In this document: in pieces, positions 25,571 to 35,083 of the stretch
Position numbering within the stretch: the first letter of the stretch is position 1
How the letters are laid out: each line of letters starts with the position of its first letter
Origin: Corynebacterium comes
GTDB taxonomy: Bacteria; Actinomycetota; Actinomycetes; Mycobacteriales; Mycobacteriaceae
Length of the DNA: 64,000 nt
Reading direction: 5' to 3'
Assembly (NCBI RefSeq): GCF_009734405.1
Contig: NZ_CP046453.1
Span: 372,001-436,000 of the forward strand
The notes under the pieces: model-generated
The model's input: only the letters and a program-made list of their open reading frames with translations
What the model was told of the DNA's origin: nothing
The model's database searches: none
Translations under genes and position numbers: made by a program

Positions 25571-25885
25571 ATGTCCTGGGTCATTCTCGTCCTCTCCGGC
25601 GCCTTCGAGGCTGTGTGGGCCATCGCCCTCGACAGGTCGGCCGGCTTCACCCGACTGTGGCCGACGGTGGTCTTCTTCGCGGCGCTGATCGTCTCGATGG
25701 GCGGCCTGGCGATCGCGTTGCGTGAGCTGCCCGTCGGCACCGCCTATGCGGTGTGGGTGGGCATCGGGGTGGCGGCCACGATCCTCTACTCCTTCGCCAC
25801 CGGCCAGGAGGCGGTTTCCGTGGCGAAGGTGCTGTTCCTCCTGATGATCGTGGGCGGAATCATCGGCCTCAAGGTAGTCAACTGA
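25571..25885 (+). CDS. gdx: SMR-family guanidinium exporter (Gdx/SugE)
   Basis: A 104-residue, four-helix small multidrug resistance protein. The essential membrane glutamate is Glu13 ([13 protein letters not shown]). The [10 protein letters not shown] and [14 protein letters not shown] segments are typical of the guanidinium/proton antiporter (Gdx) clade rather than the EmrE drug exporters. SMR proteins function as dual-topology dimers in the inner membrane. The riboswitch immediately upstream supports guanidine export. ATG 25571 was chosen for its ribosome-binding site and because the frame upstream runs through the riboswitch. Confidence 0.93.
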   Translation: MSWVILVLSGAFEAVWAIALDRSAGFTRLWPTVVFFAALIVSMGGLAIALRELPVGTAYAVWVGIGVAATILYSFATGQEAVSVAKVLFLLMIVGGIIGLKVVN

Positions 25886-25921
25886 GCGGGGGGAAAGTTC
25901 AACCCCGGTTGACCCCGTCCG

Positions 25922-25927
25922 TATGAT
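25922..25927 (+). promoter_or_regulatory. -10 element of hemL
   Basis: TATGAT ends 7 nt before ATG 25935 and indicates a leaderless start. Confidence 0.6.
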
Positions 25928-25934
25928 GGTCGGC

Positions 25935-27242
25935 ATGAGTCTGACGTCTGCCCGTACCCAGCAGTCCGCGAAACTGCACGATCGTGCCCGCACCCTCATC
26001 CCCGGTGGAGTGAACTCTCCGGTCCGGGCTTTCGGTTCCGTGGGCGGCCAGGCCCGTTTCATCGATTCGGCCCACGGTTCCACCCTGGTGGACGTGGACG
26101 GCAACGAGTACGTCGATCTCGTCTGTTCCTGGGGTCCCATGCTCAACGGCAACGCCCACCCGGAGATCGTCGAGGCAGTGCGCTCGGCCACCCTCAAGGG
26201 ACTGTCCTTCGGTGCGCCGACGCTGGCGGAGATCGAACTCGCCCAGATGATCGTCGACCGCACCTCCGTGGAGGAGGTCCGCCTGGTCAACTCGGGCACC
26301 GAGGCCACCATGTCTGCCGTGCGTCTGGCGCGGGGCTTCACCGGCCGGTCGAAGATCCTCAAGTTCGACGGCTGCTACCACGGGCACGTGGATGCGCTGC
26401 TGGCCTCGGCCGGCTCGGGCGTCGCCACGTTCGGGCTCCCCGACTCCCCGGGCGTGACCGGGGCGTCGGCGGCCGACACCATCGTCGTGCCCTACAACGA
26501 CCTCGACGCCGTGAAGCAGGCCTTCGCGGAACATCCGGGCGAGATCGCCTGCATCATCACCGAGGCCGCCGCCGGCAACATGGGCACCGTCGCCCCGCGC
26601 GAGGGCTTCAACGCCGCCCTCCGGGAGATCGCCCACGCCGACGGCGCGCTGCTGATCATGGACGAGGTCATGACCGGTTTCCGTACCTCCTGGTCGGGCT
26701 GGTACGGCGTCGACGGGGTGGCGGGCGACCTGACCACCTTCGGCAAGGTCGTCTCCGGTGGTCTGCCGGCCGCCGCCTTCGGTGGGCGCTCCGACATCAT
26801 GGAGTACCTGGCGCCCTCGGGCCCCGTCTACCAGGCAGGCACCCTGTCCGGTAACCCCGTGGCGATGGCCGCCGGCATGGCCTCCCTGCGCCTGGCCTCC
26901 GAGGACATCTACCCCACACTCAACGCCCACGCCGACCGCCTGTCGGGGCTGATCTCCGAGGCGCTGACCCGGGAGGGCGTGGCCCACCACATTCAGCGCG
27001 CAGCCACGATGTTCTCCGTGCGTTTCGCGGAGGGGGAGGGCCACAACTTCGCCGACATGAAGGCGGCGGACACCTTCCGTTTCCCGGCGTTCTTCCATGC
27101 TCTGCTCGATCACGGGGTGTATGCGCCGCCGAGCGTCTACGAGACCTGGTTTGTGTCCACGGCCCTGACGGACGAAGATTTCTCCCGGATCGAGGAAGCA
27201 CTCGTCCCCGCCGCTCGGGCGGCGGCAGCAGCAACCGCATAA
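25935..27242 (+). CDS. hemL: Glutamate-1-semialdehyde 2,1-aminomutase
   Basis: A 435-residue PLP enzyme converting glutamate-1-semialdehyde to 5-aminolevulinate, the step after HemA. It shows the N-terminal [13 protein letters not shown] signature, CYHGHVD, the MDEVMTGFR aspartate that holds the PLP ring, and the Schiff-base lysine in [10 protein letters not shown]. Class-III aminotransferase fold, full length. ATG 25935 is preferred over ATG 25923, which overlaps the -10. A phosphoglycerate-mutase-like gene follows after 9 nt. Confidence 0.97.
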   Translation: MSLTSARTQQSAKLHDRARTLIPGGVNSPVRAFGSVGGQARFIDSAHGSTLVDVDGNEYVDLVCSWGPMLNGNAHPEIVEAVRSATLKGLSFGAPTLAEIELAQMIVDRTSVEEVRLVNSGTEATMSAVRLARGFTGRSKILKFDGCYHGHVDALLASAGSGVATFGLPDSPGVTGASAADTIVVPYNDLDAVKQAFAEHPGEIACIITEAAAGNMGTVAPREGFNAALREIAHADGALLIMDEVMTGFRTSWSGWYGVDGVAGDLTTFGKVVSGGLPAAAFGGRSDIMEYLAPSGPVYQAGTLSGNPVAMAAGMASLRLASEDIYPTLNAHADRLSGLISEALTREGVAHHIQRAATMFSVRFAEGEGHNFADMKAADTFRFPAFFHALLDHGVYAPPSVYETWFVSTALTDEDFSRIEEALVPAARAAAAATA

Positions 27243-27251
27243 GGAACAGGC

Positions 27252-27854
27252 ATGACGCACACGATCGTCCACCTCGTCCGTCACGGCGAGGTCCACAACC
27301 CGGAACGCATCCTCTACGGCACCATCCCCGGATACCACCTGTCCTCCCGCGGCCGCTCGCAGGCCGCCCGCGTGGCACGCTCCTTCGAGGGCCATGACGT
27401 CACCTACCTCGGGGCCTCCCCGCTCCAGCGGGTCCAGGAGACCGCCCAGCCTTTTGCCGAGGTCACCGGCGTGGACGTGGAGACAGTGCCGGAGATCGTC
27501 GAGGCGGGCAACCGCTTCGAGGGGCTGCGCACCAAGGGCTGGCGTTCCCAGCTGTGGAACCCGGTCCGCTGGCCGCTCATGGCCAACCCCTTCGAGCCGA
27601 GCTGGGGCGAGGCCTACGTGGACATCGCCGAGCGGATGATGGGTGCGGTGGAGAAGGCACGCCAGAAGGCGGAGGGCCACGAGGCGATCCTCGTCAGCCA
27701 CCAGCTGCCGATCGTCATGGTGCAGCGCTCCGTGCTGGAACTGCCGCTCGCGCACGCCAGCCGCCAGTGTGACATCGCGTCCGTCACCTCACTCGTCTTC
27801 GAGGGCCGGGGCATCTCCGACATCTTCTACTCGACTCCCGCTAAGGACATCTGA
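27252..27854 (+). CDS. Histidine phosphatase family protein (phosphoglycerate-mutase-like)
   Basis: A 200-residue branch-1 histidine phosphatase. LVRHGEVHNPERI carries the phospho-accepting His near residue 10, and a second catalytic His sits in LVSHQLPIVM. It lacks the insertions of true dPGM, so a small-molecule phosphatase is more likely than a glycolytic mutase. It sits between hemL and the ResA-like gene, as in mycobacteria (Rv0525, from memory). The substrate is unknown. Confidence 0.9.
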   Translation: MTHTIVHLVRHGEVHNPERILYGTIPGYHLSSRGRSQAARVARSFEGHDVTYLGASPLQRVQETAQPFAEVTGVDVETVPEIVEAGNRFEGLRTKGWRSQLWNPVRWPLMANPFEPSWGEAYVDIAERMMGAVEKARQKAEGHEAILVSHQLPIVMVQRSVLELPLAHASRQCDIASVTSLVFEGRGISDIFYSTPAKDI

Positions 27855-27855
27855 C

Positions 27856-28455
27856 ATGCGCTCGCGCGCCGTCGCAGCCCTGATCGCTGCCACCGCCCTG
27901 ACCCTCACCGCCTGCGGCACGGACTCCGACGCCGCGAAGAATGCCGTCGCCGTCGGCGGCACCTTCCAGTTCCACTCTCCCGGTGGGCAGACGGAGATCT
28001 TCTACGAAGAGGACGAGCGCGCCCCGCTGCCTGATCTCGGCGGCGAATCCCTCATGGCGGAGGGCGAGACCATCAACCTCGACGACTATGCGGGTGAGGT
28101 TGTCGTGCTCAATGCCTGGGGTCAGTGGTGTGCCCCGTGCCGCGCCGAAGTGGATGATCTGCAGAACGTCCAGGAGGCCCTGGAGCCACTGGGCGGCACT
28201 GTCCTGGGCATCAACGTCCGCGACTACAACCAGACCATCGCGCAGGACTTCGTCACCGACAACGGGGTGACCTACCCGTCGATCTATGATCCGCCGTTCC
28301 GCACCGCCGCCGCCCTCGGCGGCGTACCCACCTCTGTCATCCCGACCACGATCGTCCTGGACAAGGAACACCGCCCGGCCGCGGTGTTCCTGCGTGAGGT
28401 GAGCGAACAGGACATCCTGGACGTCGCCCTGCCGCTGGCTGAGGCGGAGGCATGA
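27856..28455 (+). CDS. ResA/TlpA-like thiol-disulfide lipoprotein (cytochrome c maturation)
   Basis: A 199-residue extracytoplasmic lipoprotein. The signal peptide ends in LTAC with lipidated Cys20. A thioredoxin fold follows, with active site WCAPC in [14 protein letters not shown] and the cis-Pro loop [10 protein letters not shown]. It should reduce the apocytochrome c CXXCH cysteines before heme attachment, taking electrons from CcdA. It overlaps ccdA by 4 nt (ATGA). Confidence 0.93.
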   Translation: MRSRAVAALIAATALTLTACGTDSDAAKNAVAVGGTFQFHSPGGQTEIFYEEDERAPLPDLGGESLMAEGETINLDDYAGEVVVLNAWGQWCAPCRAEVDDLQNVQEALEPLGGTVLGINVRDYNQTIAQDFVTDNGVTYPSIYDPPFRTAAALGGVPTSVIPTTIVLDKEHRPAAVFLREVSEQDILDVALPLAEAEA

Positions 28456-29246
28456 CCGACGTCGGACAGCTCTTCGCCGACATGGCCGCCTCCGGGCCGT
28501 TGATGTTCGCCCTGTTGGCCGCCGCCGCCGCCGGGCTGGTGAGTTTCGCCTCCCCGTGCGTGGTCCCGCTGGTGCCCGGCTACATGTCGTATCTGGCCGG
28601 TGTCGTCGGCGGCGAGGTCCGTCCCGACGCGGAGCACGGTGCCGTGGTGACCAAGAAGCGCCAGTGGGCCGTCGCCGGCGCCGCGTTGCTGTTCGTCCTG
28701 GGCTTCACCATCGTGTTCGTGCTGGCCACCGTCACGGTGTTCGGGGCGATCAGCATGCTCACCCTCAATGCGGAGACCCTCATGCGCATCGGCGGGGTGG
28801 TCACCATCCTCATGGGCCTGGTGTTCATGGGCATGGTTCCGGCCCTGCAGAGGGATACCCGCCTGGCGCCGAAGCGCTGGACGACCTGGCTCGGCGCGCC
28901 GTTGCTCGGTGGCGTGTTCGCGCTCGGTTGGACTCCGTGCCTGGGGCCGACACTGGCGGCGATCATCTCCGTCTCCGCGGGGACGGAGGGCATGACCGCG
29001 GCCCGCGGTGTCCTGCTCATCATCGCCTACTGTCTCGGCCTGGGCCTGCCGTTCCTCTTCATCGCTCTGGGCTCGGCACGGGCCATGCGCACCTTCAGCT
29101 GGCTGCGGAATCATTCCCGCAGAATCCAGATGATCGGTGGCGCCCTCATGATCGCCGTCGGTGTCGCACTACTCACCGGTGCATGGGCGCACTTCATCAA
29201 CTTCGTGCGCCAGTGGACCGTCGAGTACGGCGCCACCTTCATCTAG
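28452..29246 (+). CDS. ccdA: Cytochrome c biogenesis protein CcdA
   Basis: A 264-residue protein with six predicted membrane helices. The two redox cysteines lie in [14 protein letters not shown] (first helix) and [12 protein letters not shown] (fourth helix). It moves reducing equivalents from cytosolic thioredoxin across the membrane to the ResA-like partner. It is translationally coupled to the upstream gene. Confidence 0.95.
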   Translation: MTDVGQLFADMAASGPLMFALLAAAAAGLVSFASPCVVPLVPGYMSYLAGVVGGEVRPDAEHGAVVTKKRQWAVAGAALLFVLGFTIVFVLATVTVFGAISMLTLNAETLMRIGGVVTILMGLVFMGMVPALQRDTRLAPKRWTTWLGAPLLGGVFALGWTPCLGPTLAAIISVSAGTEGMTAARGVLLIIAYCLGLGLPFLFIALGSARAMRTFSWLRNHSRRIQMIGGALMIAVGVALLTGAWAHFINFVRQWTVEYGATFI

Positions 29247-29282
29247 ACCCCTCTCAAGCAACTGTCCGAAACAGGAGTGGAA

Positions 29283-30941
29283 TTGCGCATCGTCGTGACG
29301 TACCTCAAGAAGGCCTGGCACTGGCTGACCAGCATGCGCACCGCCCTGGTGCTGCTGTTTGTGCTGGCCATCGCCGCGATCCCGGGTGCGTTGCTACCGC
29401 AGCGCAGCCTCAACCAGGACAACGTCAACGAGTACATCGCCAACAACGGCCGTCTCGCCGAGATCTACGACACGCTGCAGCTTTTCGACGTCTTCGAGTC
29501 CACCTGGTTCCTCGCCATCCTGACGTTGTTGACGATCTCCCTGATCGGCTGCATCCTGCCGCGCTCCTGGGACCACTACCTCGCGGGGAAGACCCCGCCG
29601 ACCCGGGCGCCGAGGAATCTGGCGCGGCTGCCGCTGCACGCGGAAGGCGAGGTCGACAAGCCCATGGCGGACGTGACCGCCGACGCCCGACGCCTGCTCA
29701 AGCGCTGGAAGGTCGCCGAGTACAAGGCCTCCGAGGATCGCGCAGGCAGGTTCTCCCTGGCCGCCGAGCGGGGTTACACCCGGGAGCTGGCCAACCTGCT
29801 CTTCCACCTGGGCCTCGTCGGGATGATCGCCACCATCGCCCTCGGCCGGATGGTCTACTACGAGGGCCACGTCATCGTGGTCACCGAGTCCGGCAATTAC
29901 GACACCCCGCCGATCGACCAGAACACCGAGTTCTGCAACACCTCGACGGCCAACTACGACTCCTTCCGGGCCGGCCCGCTCTTCGACGGCACGGGTCTGA
30001 CCACCTTCTGCTTCGACGCCCACGACTTCGCCGCCGATTACCTGCCCAACGGCCAGGCCGAGATGTTCACCTCGAACATCTCCTACGCCGTCGGCGATGA
30101 CATCAACCTGCCGAAGGGGGAGTGGACAGACTACGAGCTCAAGGTCAACCACCCGCTGCGCGTCGAGGGTGACCGCGTCTACCTCCAGGGCCACGGTTTC
30201 GCACCTACCTTCACGGTCACCTGGCCCGACGGCGAGTCCCGCACCCAGACCATCCAGTGGCGTCCGGACGACCCGACGTTCTTCCTGTCCTCCGGAGTCA
30301 TGCGCTTCGATCCGCCCGCCGGGATGTACCCCGACCTGTTTGAGCGCCGTCAGAACCAGATCGCCATCCAGGGGCTGTTCGCCCCCACCGCGGAGTGGTC
30401 CGGCGAGAACGGTGAGCTGCTGACCTCGAAGTTCCCGGCGATGAATGATCCGGCGGTGGCCATCGACATCTACCGTGGCGACGCGGGCCTGGACACCGGC
30501 CGCGCCCAGTCGCTGTTCAGCCTGGACACCGCGCTGCTGCACTCGGGCCAGTTGCAGAAGATCGAGAGGGTCAACCTGCTGCAGGGCGAGACCGTCACCC
30601 TCGACGACGGCACCACCGTCACCTTCGACGGCGCCAGCGAATTCGCGAACTACCAGATCTCGCGTGACCCCTTCCAGCCGTGGGTCCTGGCGACCACCGT
30701 GATCATGCTCGCCGCCCTCGTCGGCTCCCTGCTGATCAAGCGTCGCCGTATCTGGGTGCGCCTCACCCCGCTTGCCGACGGCCGCACCCACGTCGAGCTC
30801 GGTGGCCTCGCCCGCACGGACCGCGCGGGCTGGGGTCCGGAGTTCGACCAGATCCACCGGGAGCTCCTCGGTCTGCCTGATCAGGACGACATCGACGACG
30901 ACGAGCTCGTCCCCGCAGACGCCCTCAAGGTGTCCACCTAA
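29283..30941 (+). CDS. resB: Cytochrome c biogenesis protein ResB
   Basis: A 552-residue membrane protein. Segments include TALVLLFVLAIAAIPGALLP, FLAILTLLTISLIGCIL, LFHLGLVGMIATIALG and VLATTVIMLAALVGSLLI, with a large external domain between the third and fourth. ResB and CcsB form the system-II cytochrome c synthase. TTG 29283 is preferred: AGGAG at 29273-29277 is 5 nt away, whereas GTG 29277 overlaps it. GTG remains possible and adds two residues. Confidence 0.93.
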   Translation: MRIVVTYLKKAWHWLTSMRTALVLLFVLAIAAIPGALLPQRSLNQDNVNEYIANNGRLAEIYDTLQLFDVFESTWFLAILTLLTISLIGCILPRSWDHYLAGKTPPTRAPRNLARLPLHAEGEVDKPMADVTADARRLLKRWKVAEYKASEDRAGRFSLAAERGYTRELANLLFHLGLVGMIATIALGRMVYYEGHVIVVTESGNYDTPPIDQNTEFCNTSTANYDSFRAGPLFDGTGLTTFCFDAHDFAADYLPNGQAEMFTSNISYAVGDDINLPKGEWTDYELKVNHPLRVEGDRVYLQGHGFAPTFTVTWPDGESRTQTIQWRPDDPTFFLSSGVMRFDPPAGMYPDLFERRQNQIAIQGLFAPTAEWSGENGELLTSKFPAMNDPAVAIDIYRGDAGLDTGRAQSLFSLDTALLHSGQLQKIERVNLLQGETVTLDDGTTVTFDGASEFANYQISRDPFQPWVLATTVIMLAALVGSLLIKRRRIWVRLTPLADGRTHVELGGLARTDRAGWGPEFDQIHRELLGLPDQDDIDDDELVPADALKVST

Positions 30942-30966
30942 AGTAGGAGAAAACGTCGTTCGACTG

Positions 30967-30996
30967 TTGGATATGCCCGCTCAGGTGGGGTAGCGT
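30967..30996 (+). promoter_or_regulatory. Promoter of ccsB
   Basis: TTGGAT (30967-30972), an 18-bp spacer and TAGCGT (30991-30996). This gives a leader of about 40 nt, so ccsB may also be transcribed separately from resB. Confidence 0.5.
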
Positions 30997-31044
30997 CACT
31001 GGAGTACCACTCCCGATCTTCGACCTTTGAGGGTGTCCCCATAC

Positions 31045-32052
31045 ATGCCTGTCAATCAGACTCTCTCCAGCTTCTCGGACGTCGCATTCCAGTCGGCGTT
31101 CGCCATTTACCTCCTGGCACTGCTGCTCGCGCTCGTGTACTACGTCCGGATGCAGAGCGTCATCGACGCCCGACGTGCACTCGCCCGCGTGGAGGAGAAG
31201 GCACTCGTCGCGGTCGGGGACGGCGGTGCCGATGTGGTGACGGAGACGGATGCCTGGGCGCCCACGCCCGCGGAGATCGAGAAGCTCGAGGCCGGCGCCA
31301 ACAAATTCGGCGGGATGACCCAGTCACTGGTGTGGCTGGGCATCATCGTCCACGTCGCCTCCGCCGTGCTGCGCGGCCTGGCCACGGAGCGGTTCCCCTT
31401 CGGCAACCTCTACGAGTACGTCCTGGTCATCAGCGCCTTCACCATGCTTGTGGCGGCCGTCGTCATCCAGCGCAAGGAATGGCGCATCGTGTGGCCCTGG
31501 CTGCTCGTCCCGGTTCTCACGTTGCTCTTCTTCGGTGGAACCAAGCTCTACGCGGACTCCGCCCCCGTCGTCCCGGCGCTGCAGTCCTATTGGCTGCCGA
31601 TCCACGTGTCCACCATCTCCATCGGCGCGGCCATCGGCATGATCTCCGGCATCGCCTCCCTGCTCTACCTGCTGCGCATCTGGCAGCCCCAGGGCAGGGA
31701 GCACGGCTTTTTCGGTGCCCTTGCCAAGCCGCTGCCCAGTGCCAAGAAGCTCGACGCCCTGGCCTACAAGTCCGCGATCCTCACCCTGCCGATCCTGGGC
31801 CTGGGCATCGTCCTCGGAGCCATCTGGGCGGAGGCCGCATGGGGTCGTTTCTGGGGCTGGGATCCCAAGGAAACCGTGTCGCTGATCTCCTGGGTCCTCT
31901 ACGCCGCCTACCTGCACGCCCGCGCCACCGCCGGTTGGCGTGACCACAAGGCGGCGTGGATCAATATTCTCGCGCTGGCCACCATGATCTTCAACCTCTT
32001 CTTCATCAACATGGTGGTCTCCGGGCTTCATTCATATGCGGGTCTGAACTAG
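31045..32052 (+). CDS. ccsB: Cytochrome c biogenesis protein CcsB (heme lyase subunit)
   Basis: A 335-residue multi-span protein with a tryptophan-rich heme-handling loop, WGRFWGWDPKETVSLISW, the hallmark of the CcmC/CcmF/CcsA family, and periplasmic histidines such as PIHVSTIS. Together with ResB it exports heme and ligates it to apocytochrome c. ATG 31045 was chosen; GTG 31033 and the TTG at 31027 are in frame upstream near GAGGGTG. Confidence 0.94.
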   Translation: MPVNQTLSSFSDVAFQSAFAIYLLALLLALVYYVRMQSVIDARRALARVEEKALVAVGDGGADVVTETDAWAPTPAEIEKLEAGANKFGGMTQSLVWLGIIVHVASAVLRGLATERFPFGNLYEYVLVISAFTMLVAAVVIQRKEWRIVWPWLLVPVLTLLFFGGTKLYADSAPVVPALQSYWLPIHVSTISIGAAIGMISGIASLLYLLRIWQPQGREHGFFGALAKPLPSAKKLDALAYKSAILTLPILGLGIVLGAIWAEAAWGRFWGWDPKETVSLISWVLYAAYLHARATAGWRDHKAAWINILALATMIFNLFFINMVVSGLHSYAGLN

Positions 32053-32063
32053 GGTTTCCGGGT

Positions 32064-32069
32064 TACACT
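32064..32069 (+). promoter_or_regulatory. -10 element of the XRE-type regulator
   Basis: TACACT leaves a leader of about 30 nt before GTG 32109, which contains GGGAGTGAG as a ribosome-binding site. Confidence 0.45.
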
Positions 32070-32108
32070 CAGAGCCAGAATGCTCAACGCTGAACAGGGA
32101 GTGAGACT

Positions 32109-32378
32109 GTGACTGGCACATCAGCACCCAGGAAGAAGACCGGCAAACCCGCCGGCGATGACCCGGTCCTGCTCGCCCTCGGTGAACAGCTGGCGCAGCG
32201 TCGCCGCGACCTCGGGGCGCTGCAGTCGGACATCGCCGACAGGGCCGGGGTCTCCCGCTCCACCCTGCACACCATCGAACACGGCGGCACCGGCGTCCGC
32301 TGGGAGAAGGTGGCCGCCGTGGCACACGCCCTGGGCCTGCACATGAGTTTCGAGCCCGACGGGCACGAGCCCGGGTAG
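32109..32378 (+). CDS. XRE-family helix-turn-helix protein
   Basis: An 89-residue DNA-binding protein. A basic N-terminal tail (about 20 residues) precedes one Cro/CI-type HTH: LGEQLAQRRRDLGALQSDIA, then the recognition helix AGVSRSTLHTIEHGG, with an ALGLHMSFEPD end resembling HipB-type antitoxins. No HipA or other toxin gene lies next to it, so an antitoxin role is unsupported. It may regulate the adjacent cytochrome c genes or act elsewhere. Confidence 0.85.
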   Translation: MTGTSAPRKKTGKPAGDDPVLLALGEQLAQRRRDLGALQSDIADRAGVSRSTLHTIEHGGTGVRWEKVAAVAHALGLHMSFEPDGHEPG

Positions 32379-32398
32379 ACCCCCTCCCGGGGGCACCC

Positions 32399-32704
32399 TC
32401 ACTTGTCCGTGTCTTCGGACTCCTGGTCGAGCTCCTGCCCGGGTTCTTCATCGGGTTTTCGGTGGCGTTCCTCGGCACGCTTACGGCGTTCCTCTTCCTC
32501 CCGCTCGGCGGTTTCGCGGGCGCGGCGCTCCTTGAAGCGGTTCTTCTCCAGAGTCCAGAGGAATTCCTCGTCGTCGTCCGGTCCCTTGATGGCCTGCGTA
32601 TGGGGGGCCTTGATCTGGTTACGCTTCCAGGATGAGGGCCCGAAGGCCTTCCACAGCAGCACAATGGCGACAATGATGAGCAGTACGAGCAATAGACGTC
32701 CCAT
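32399..32704 (-). CDS. Small membrane-anchored, highly charged protein
   Basis: A 101-residue protein of unknown function. One N-terminal membrane segment (LLLVLLIIVAIVLLWKAF, residues 4-21) is followed by a basic patch and then a strongly charged stretch (about 45-101) rich in Glu, Arg and Lys, including RARETAEREEEERRKRAEER, likely a long helix or coiled coil. The ATG at 32704 is preceded by GGAGGAAC on the minus strand, a good ribosome-binding site. It lies convergent to the XRE gene. Confidence 0.8.
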   Translation of the reverse strand: MGRLLLVLLIIVAIVLLWKAFGPSSWKRNQIKAPHTQAIKGPDDDEEFLWTLEKNRFKERRARETAEREEEERRKRAEERHRKPDEEPGQELDQESEDTDK

Positions 32705-32741
32705 GGTTCCTCCTTCTTCCTGTTCAGCTTACGGGCCCTAG

Positions 32742-32747
32742 TAGGCT
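32742..32747 (+). promoter_or_regulatory. -10 element of the DUF4229 gene
   Basis: TAGGCT ends 7 nt before GTG 32755, consistent with a leaderless transcript. Confidence 0.5.
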
Positions 32748-32754
32748 GCAGTAT

Positions 32755-33093
32755 GTGACTGCACCTGACTCGATGTCCCCGCACCCTTCCGACGCACCGC
32801 CGGAGCTTGATCCACAGGTCCGCCGCCGGGCGAACGTCTCGCTCCTGAAGTACGGAGGTGCGCGTCTCGGACTGTTCGTTGTGCTGACCGTCGTCATCCA
32901 GCTATTCGCCGTGCTCATCGACGCCCCCGTCCCCCTGGTCATGTCGGCCCTCCTCGCCCTGATCGTGGCGTTCCCGCTGTCGATGCTCGTGTTCAAGGGG
33001 ATGCGCCTGGAGGCGAACCGTTCGGTGGCGGCGTGGAATGCCCAGCGCAAGGCCCGCAAGGAATGGGTCAAGCGGGAGCTGGAGAGCCGCTAA
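32755..33093 (+). CDS. DUF4229 membrane protein
   Basis: A 112-residue actinobacterial protein with two membrane helices (LGLFVVLTVVIQLFAVLI and VMSALLALIVAFPLSMLVF) and a basic C-terminal tail. The length and helix pattern fit DUF4229. The position beside menA in related genomes suggests a link to the membrane quinone system, but no function is known. Its stop overlaps that of the convergent AEC transporter gene by 4 nt (CTAA). Confidence 0.85.
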   Translation: MTAPDSMSPHPSDAPPELDPQVRRRANVSLLKYGGARLGLFVVLTVVIQLFAVLIDAPVPLVMSALLALIVAFPLSMLVFKGMRLEANRSVAAWNAQRKARKEWVKRELESR

Positions 33094-34025
33094 CGGTCGA
33101 ACAGCAGCGCGATGCCCAGCATCACCGGGAGTGCCCCGAAAGTGGTGAGGAAGACGGTGTCACGGGCGATGATCATGCCGCGCTGGTACGAGGCGGCGAA
33201 GTTGTAGACGTTCTGCGCCGCGGGTAGTGCGGCGAGGATGACGGCGGCGTAGAGCTGCTCCTCCGTGAGTCCCATCGCCAGCGCGATGAGCCACGCGATG
33301 AGAGGCATGCCCACCAGCTTCAGGGCGGTGGCGACGATCGTGCCCGGGCGGTCGGCCGGGGTCGCCAGCGGGGCGGTGTTGCGCAGTGACGCACCGAAGC
33401 TGATGAGGATCATCGGAATCGACGCACCGCCCAGGATTTCCAGCGGACGCATGACAGGGTCGGGGATCTGCAGGCCGATGACCGCCACGACCAGGCCCAG
33501 CACGGAGCCGATGACGACGGGGGAGAGCACGGCCGTGCGCACCGAATCACCGATCTGCGCGAATCGCGAGCGCTCGCTGGCGCTGTCGGCACCGAGCCCG
33601 GCCAGGATGAACGGCGTGAACACGACCATCTGCAGCACGAGCACCGGCACGACGTAGGTCGCTTCGCCGAGGACGTAGACGCTGACGGGCAGGCCGATGT
33701 TGACGGAGTTGAAGTAGCTTGCCGACGCCGCCCCCATCGTCGTCGTGGCGATGTCCTGCCGGAAGAACACGGCCGAGGCGAGGATGTAGGCGGCGGCGGT
33801 GGCGAGCGTCGCAAAGAAGATGACCACGATCACCGGCGAGAACAACGTCTGTGCATCGGACCGGGCCACCGCGGTGAACAGCAGGGCGGGGGAGGCGGCG
33901 TAGAACGCGACGCGGTTGAGCACGAGGCGTTCGCGGTCCTCCTTGATCACTCCGGTGCGCGAGAGGATCACGCCGACGGCGATGACCGCCAGGATGATGG
34001 CGAAGCCGGTGATGACTCCCTGCAT
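33090..34025 (-). CDS. AEC-family transporter
   Basis: A 311-residue, roughly ten-helix inner-membrane protein of the auxin efflux carrier family. The repeated halves have an N-terminal GFAIILAVIAVGVILSRTG and, mid-protein, a family-like NSVNIGLPVSVYVLG region and a second PASIPMILISFGASL-type turn (GGASIPMILISFG). These transporters move small organic acids or amino acids; the substrate is unknown here. It starts directly after the menA stop with no gap, so both are in one transcript. Confidence 0.9.
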   Translation of the reverse strand: MQGVITGFAIILAVIAVGVILSRTGVIKEDRERLVLNRVAFYAASPALLFTAVARSDAQTLFSPVIVVIFFATLATAAAYILASAVFFRQDIATTTMGAASASYFNSVNIGLPVSVYVLGEATYVVPVLVLQMVVFTPFILAGLGADSASERSRFAQIGDSVRTAVLSPVVIGSVLGLVVAVIGLQIPDPVMRPLEILGGASIPMILISFGASLRNTAPLATPADRPGTIVATALKLVGMPLIAWLIALAMGLTEEQLYAAVILAALPAAQNVYNFAASYQRGMIIARDTVFLTTFGALPVMLGIALLFDR

Positions 34026-34931
34026 CTACAGGGCCGGGGAGTTCAGGAACAGGACGATGCCGGTGATCACTGCCCACATCAGCATGGCCTGGCCGGTGGA
34101 TTTGATCAGGGGGATCAGCGCGGGGCCGGTGGCTCCGCGCAGGGCCACGAGGATGCCGCTGAGCGCCAGGGGCAGCGCCAGGATGGCCAGGACGAGCGGC
34201 AGGAGCTCGGCCGCCATGATCAGCGACAGGACGAAGGGTGTGGACGCCAGGGCGGTGTAGGCGTAGCGGGTGTTGCGGTCGCCGAGGCGTACGGCGAGGG
34301 TGATTTTGCCGGCGGCGGTGTCGGAGGGGATGTCACGGAGGTTGTTGGCCAGGTTCACGGAGGCGGAGATCGCGCCGATGGCCACGGCGCAGCCCAGGCC
34401 GATCCAGCTCACTGCGCCGGCCTGGGTGAATTCGGTGCCCAGGACGGCGACGAGCCCGAAGAAGATGAACACGGCCACCTCCCCGAGCCCCCGGTAGCCG
34501 TAGGGGTTCCTGCCGCCGGTGTAGAACCAGGCGCCGGCGATCGCGATCGCGCCGACCAGGATCAGCCACCAGGCGCTGGCCAGTGACACCGCAATGCCGG
34601 CCACCGCCGCCGCACCGAAGGCGAGGAAGGCGGCGAGCTTGACGTGCGCGGGCTTCGCCAGGCGGCCACCGGTGAGGCGCGTCGGGCCGGTGCGGTCCTC
34701 GTCGGTGCCGCGGATGCCGTCGGAGTAGTCGTTGGCGTAGTTCACCCCGATGATCAGGGCCCACGCCACCACCAACGCGAGCAGCGCCCGCCACCAGGAG
34801 AAGCCGCCGGCGTAGGCGGCGGCACCGGAACCGACGATGACGGGGGCGAAGGCGTTGGGCCAGGTGTGCGGGCGTGCCGCCTGCCACCAGTCCCGAGGCG
34901 TGGCTGAGTAGGTGTGATGATCAACGGACAT
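34026..34931 (-). CDS. menA: 1,4-dihydroxy-2-naphthoate polyprenyltransferase
   Basis: A 301-residue UbiA-superfamily membrane enzyme that prenylates dihydroxynaphthoate to give demethylmenaquinol. The first Asp-rich motif region NYANDYSDGIRGTDEDRTG (Mg-diphosphate binding) is clear, as are the RPHTWPNAFAPVIVG start and about eight helices. ATG 34931 has a minus-strand GACAAT (34939-34944) 7 nt upstream; GTG 34937, two codons earlier, is the alternative. The prenyl donor comes from the polyprenyl synthase gene at 46555. Confidence 0.95.
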   Translation of the reverse strand: MSVDHHTYSATPRDWWQAARPHTWPNAFAPVIVGSGAAAYAGGFSWWRALLALVVAWALIIGVNYANDYSDGIRGTDEDRTGPTRLTGGRLAKPAHVKLAAFLAFGAAAVAGIAVSLASAWWLILVGAIAIAGAWFYTGGRNPYGYRGLGEVAVFIFFGLVAVLGTEFTQAGAVSWIGLGCAVAIGAISASVNLANNLRDIPSDTAAGKITLAVRLGDRNTRYAYTALASTPFVLSLIMAAELLPLVLAILALPLALSGILVALRGATGPALIPLIKSTGQAMLMWAVITGIVLFLNSPAL

Positions 34932-35083
34932 GGCCACTATTGTCCTCCATCGGTCGGTTCAGCGCCGGGCCGGGGCGGGAAGTCCGTCGCCTATGTCGGA
35001 GAAGTAACACTCCGGCGGGGAAAGCGCCTGGTGACAGGGTTGTCCGGCGGGAGGGGTGGAAGAAACGTAGTGTTGGACGGGTT

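Noticed and set aside
28556..30100. A 514-codon plus-strand frame overlapping ccdA and resB
   Set aside because: It is out of frame with two clear membrane-protein genes and has the Arg/His-rich composition of a shifted frame.
32109..32378. HipB-like antitoxin of a toxin-antitoxin pair
   Set aside because: No toxin-like gene is adjacent. The neighbour on the other strand is a charged membrane-anchored protein with no toxin motif.
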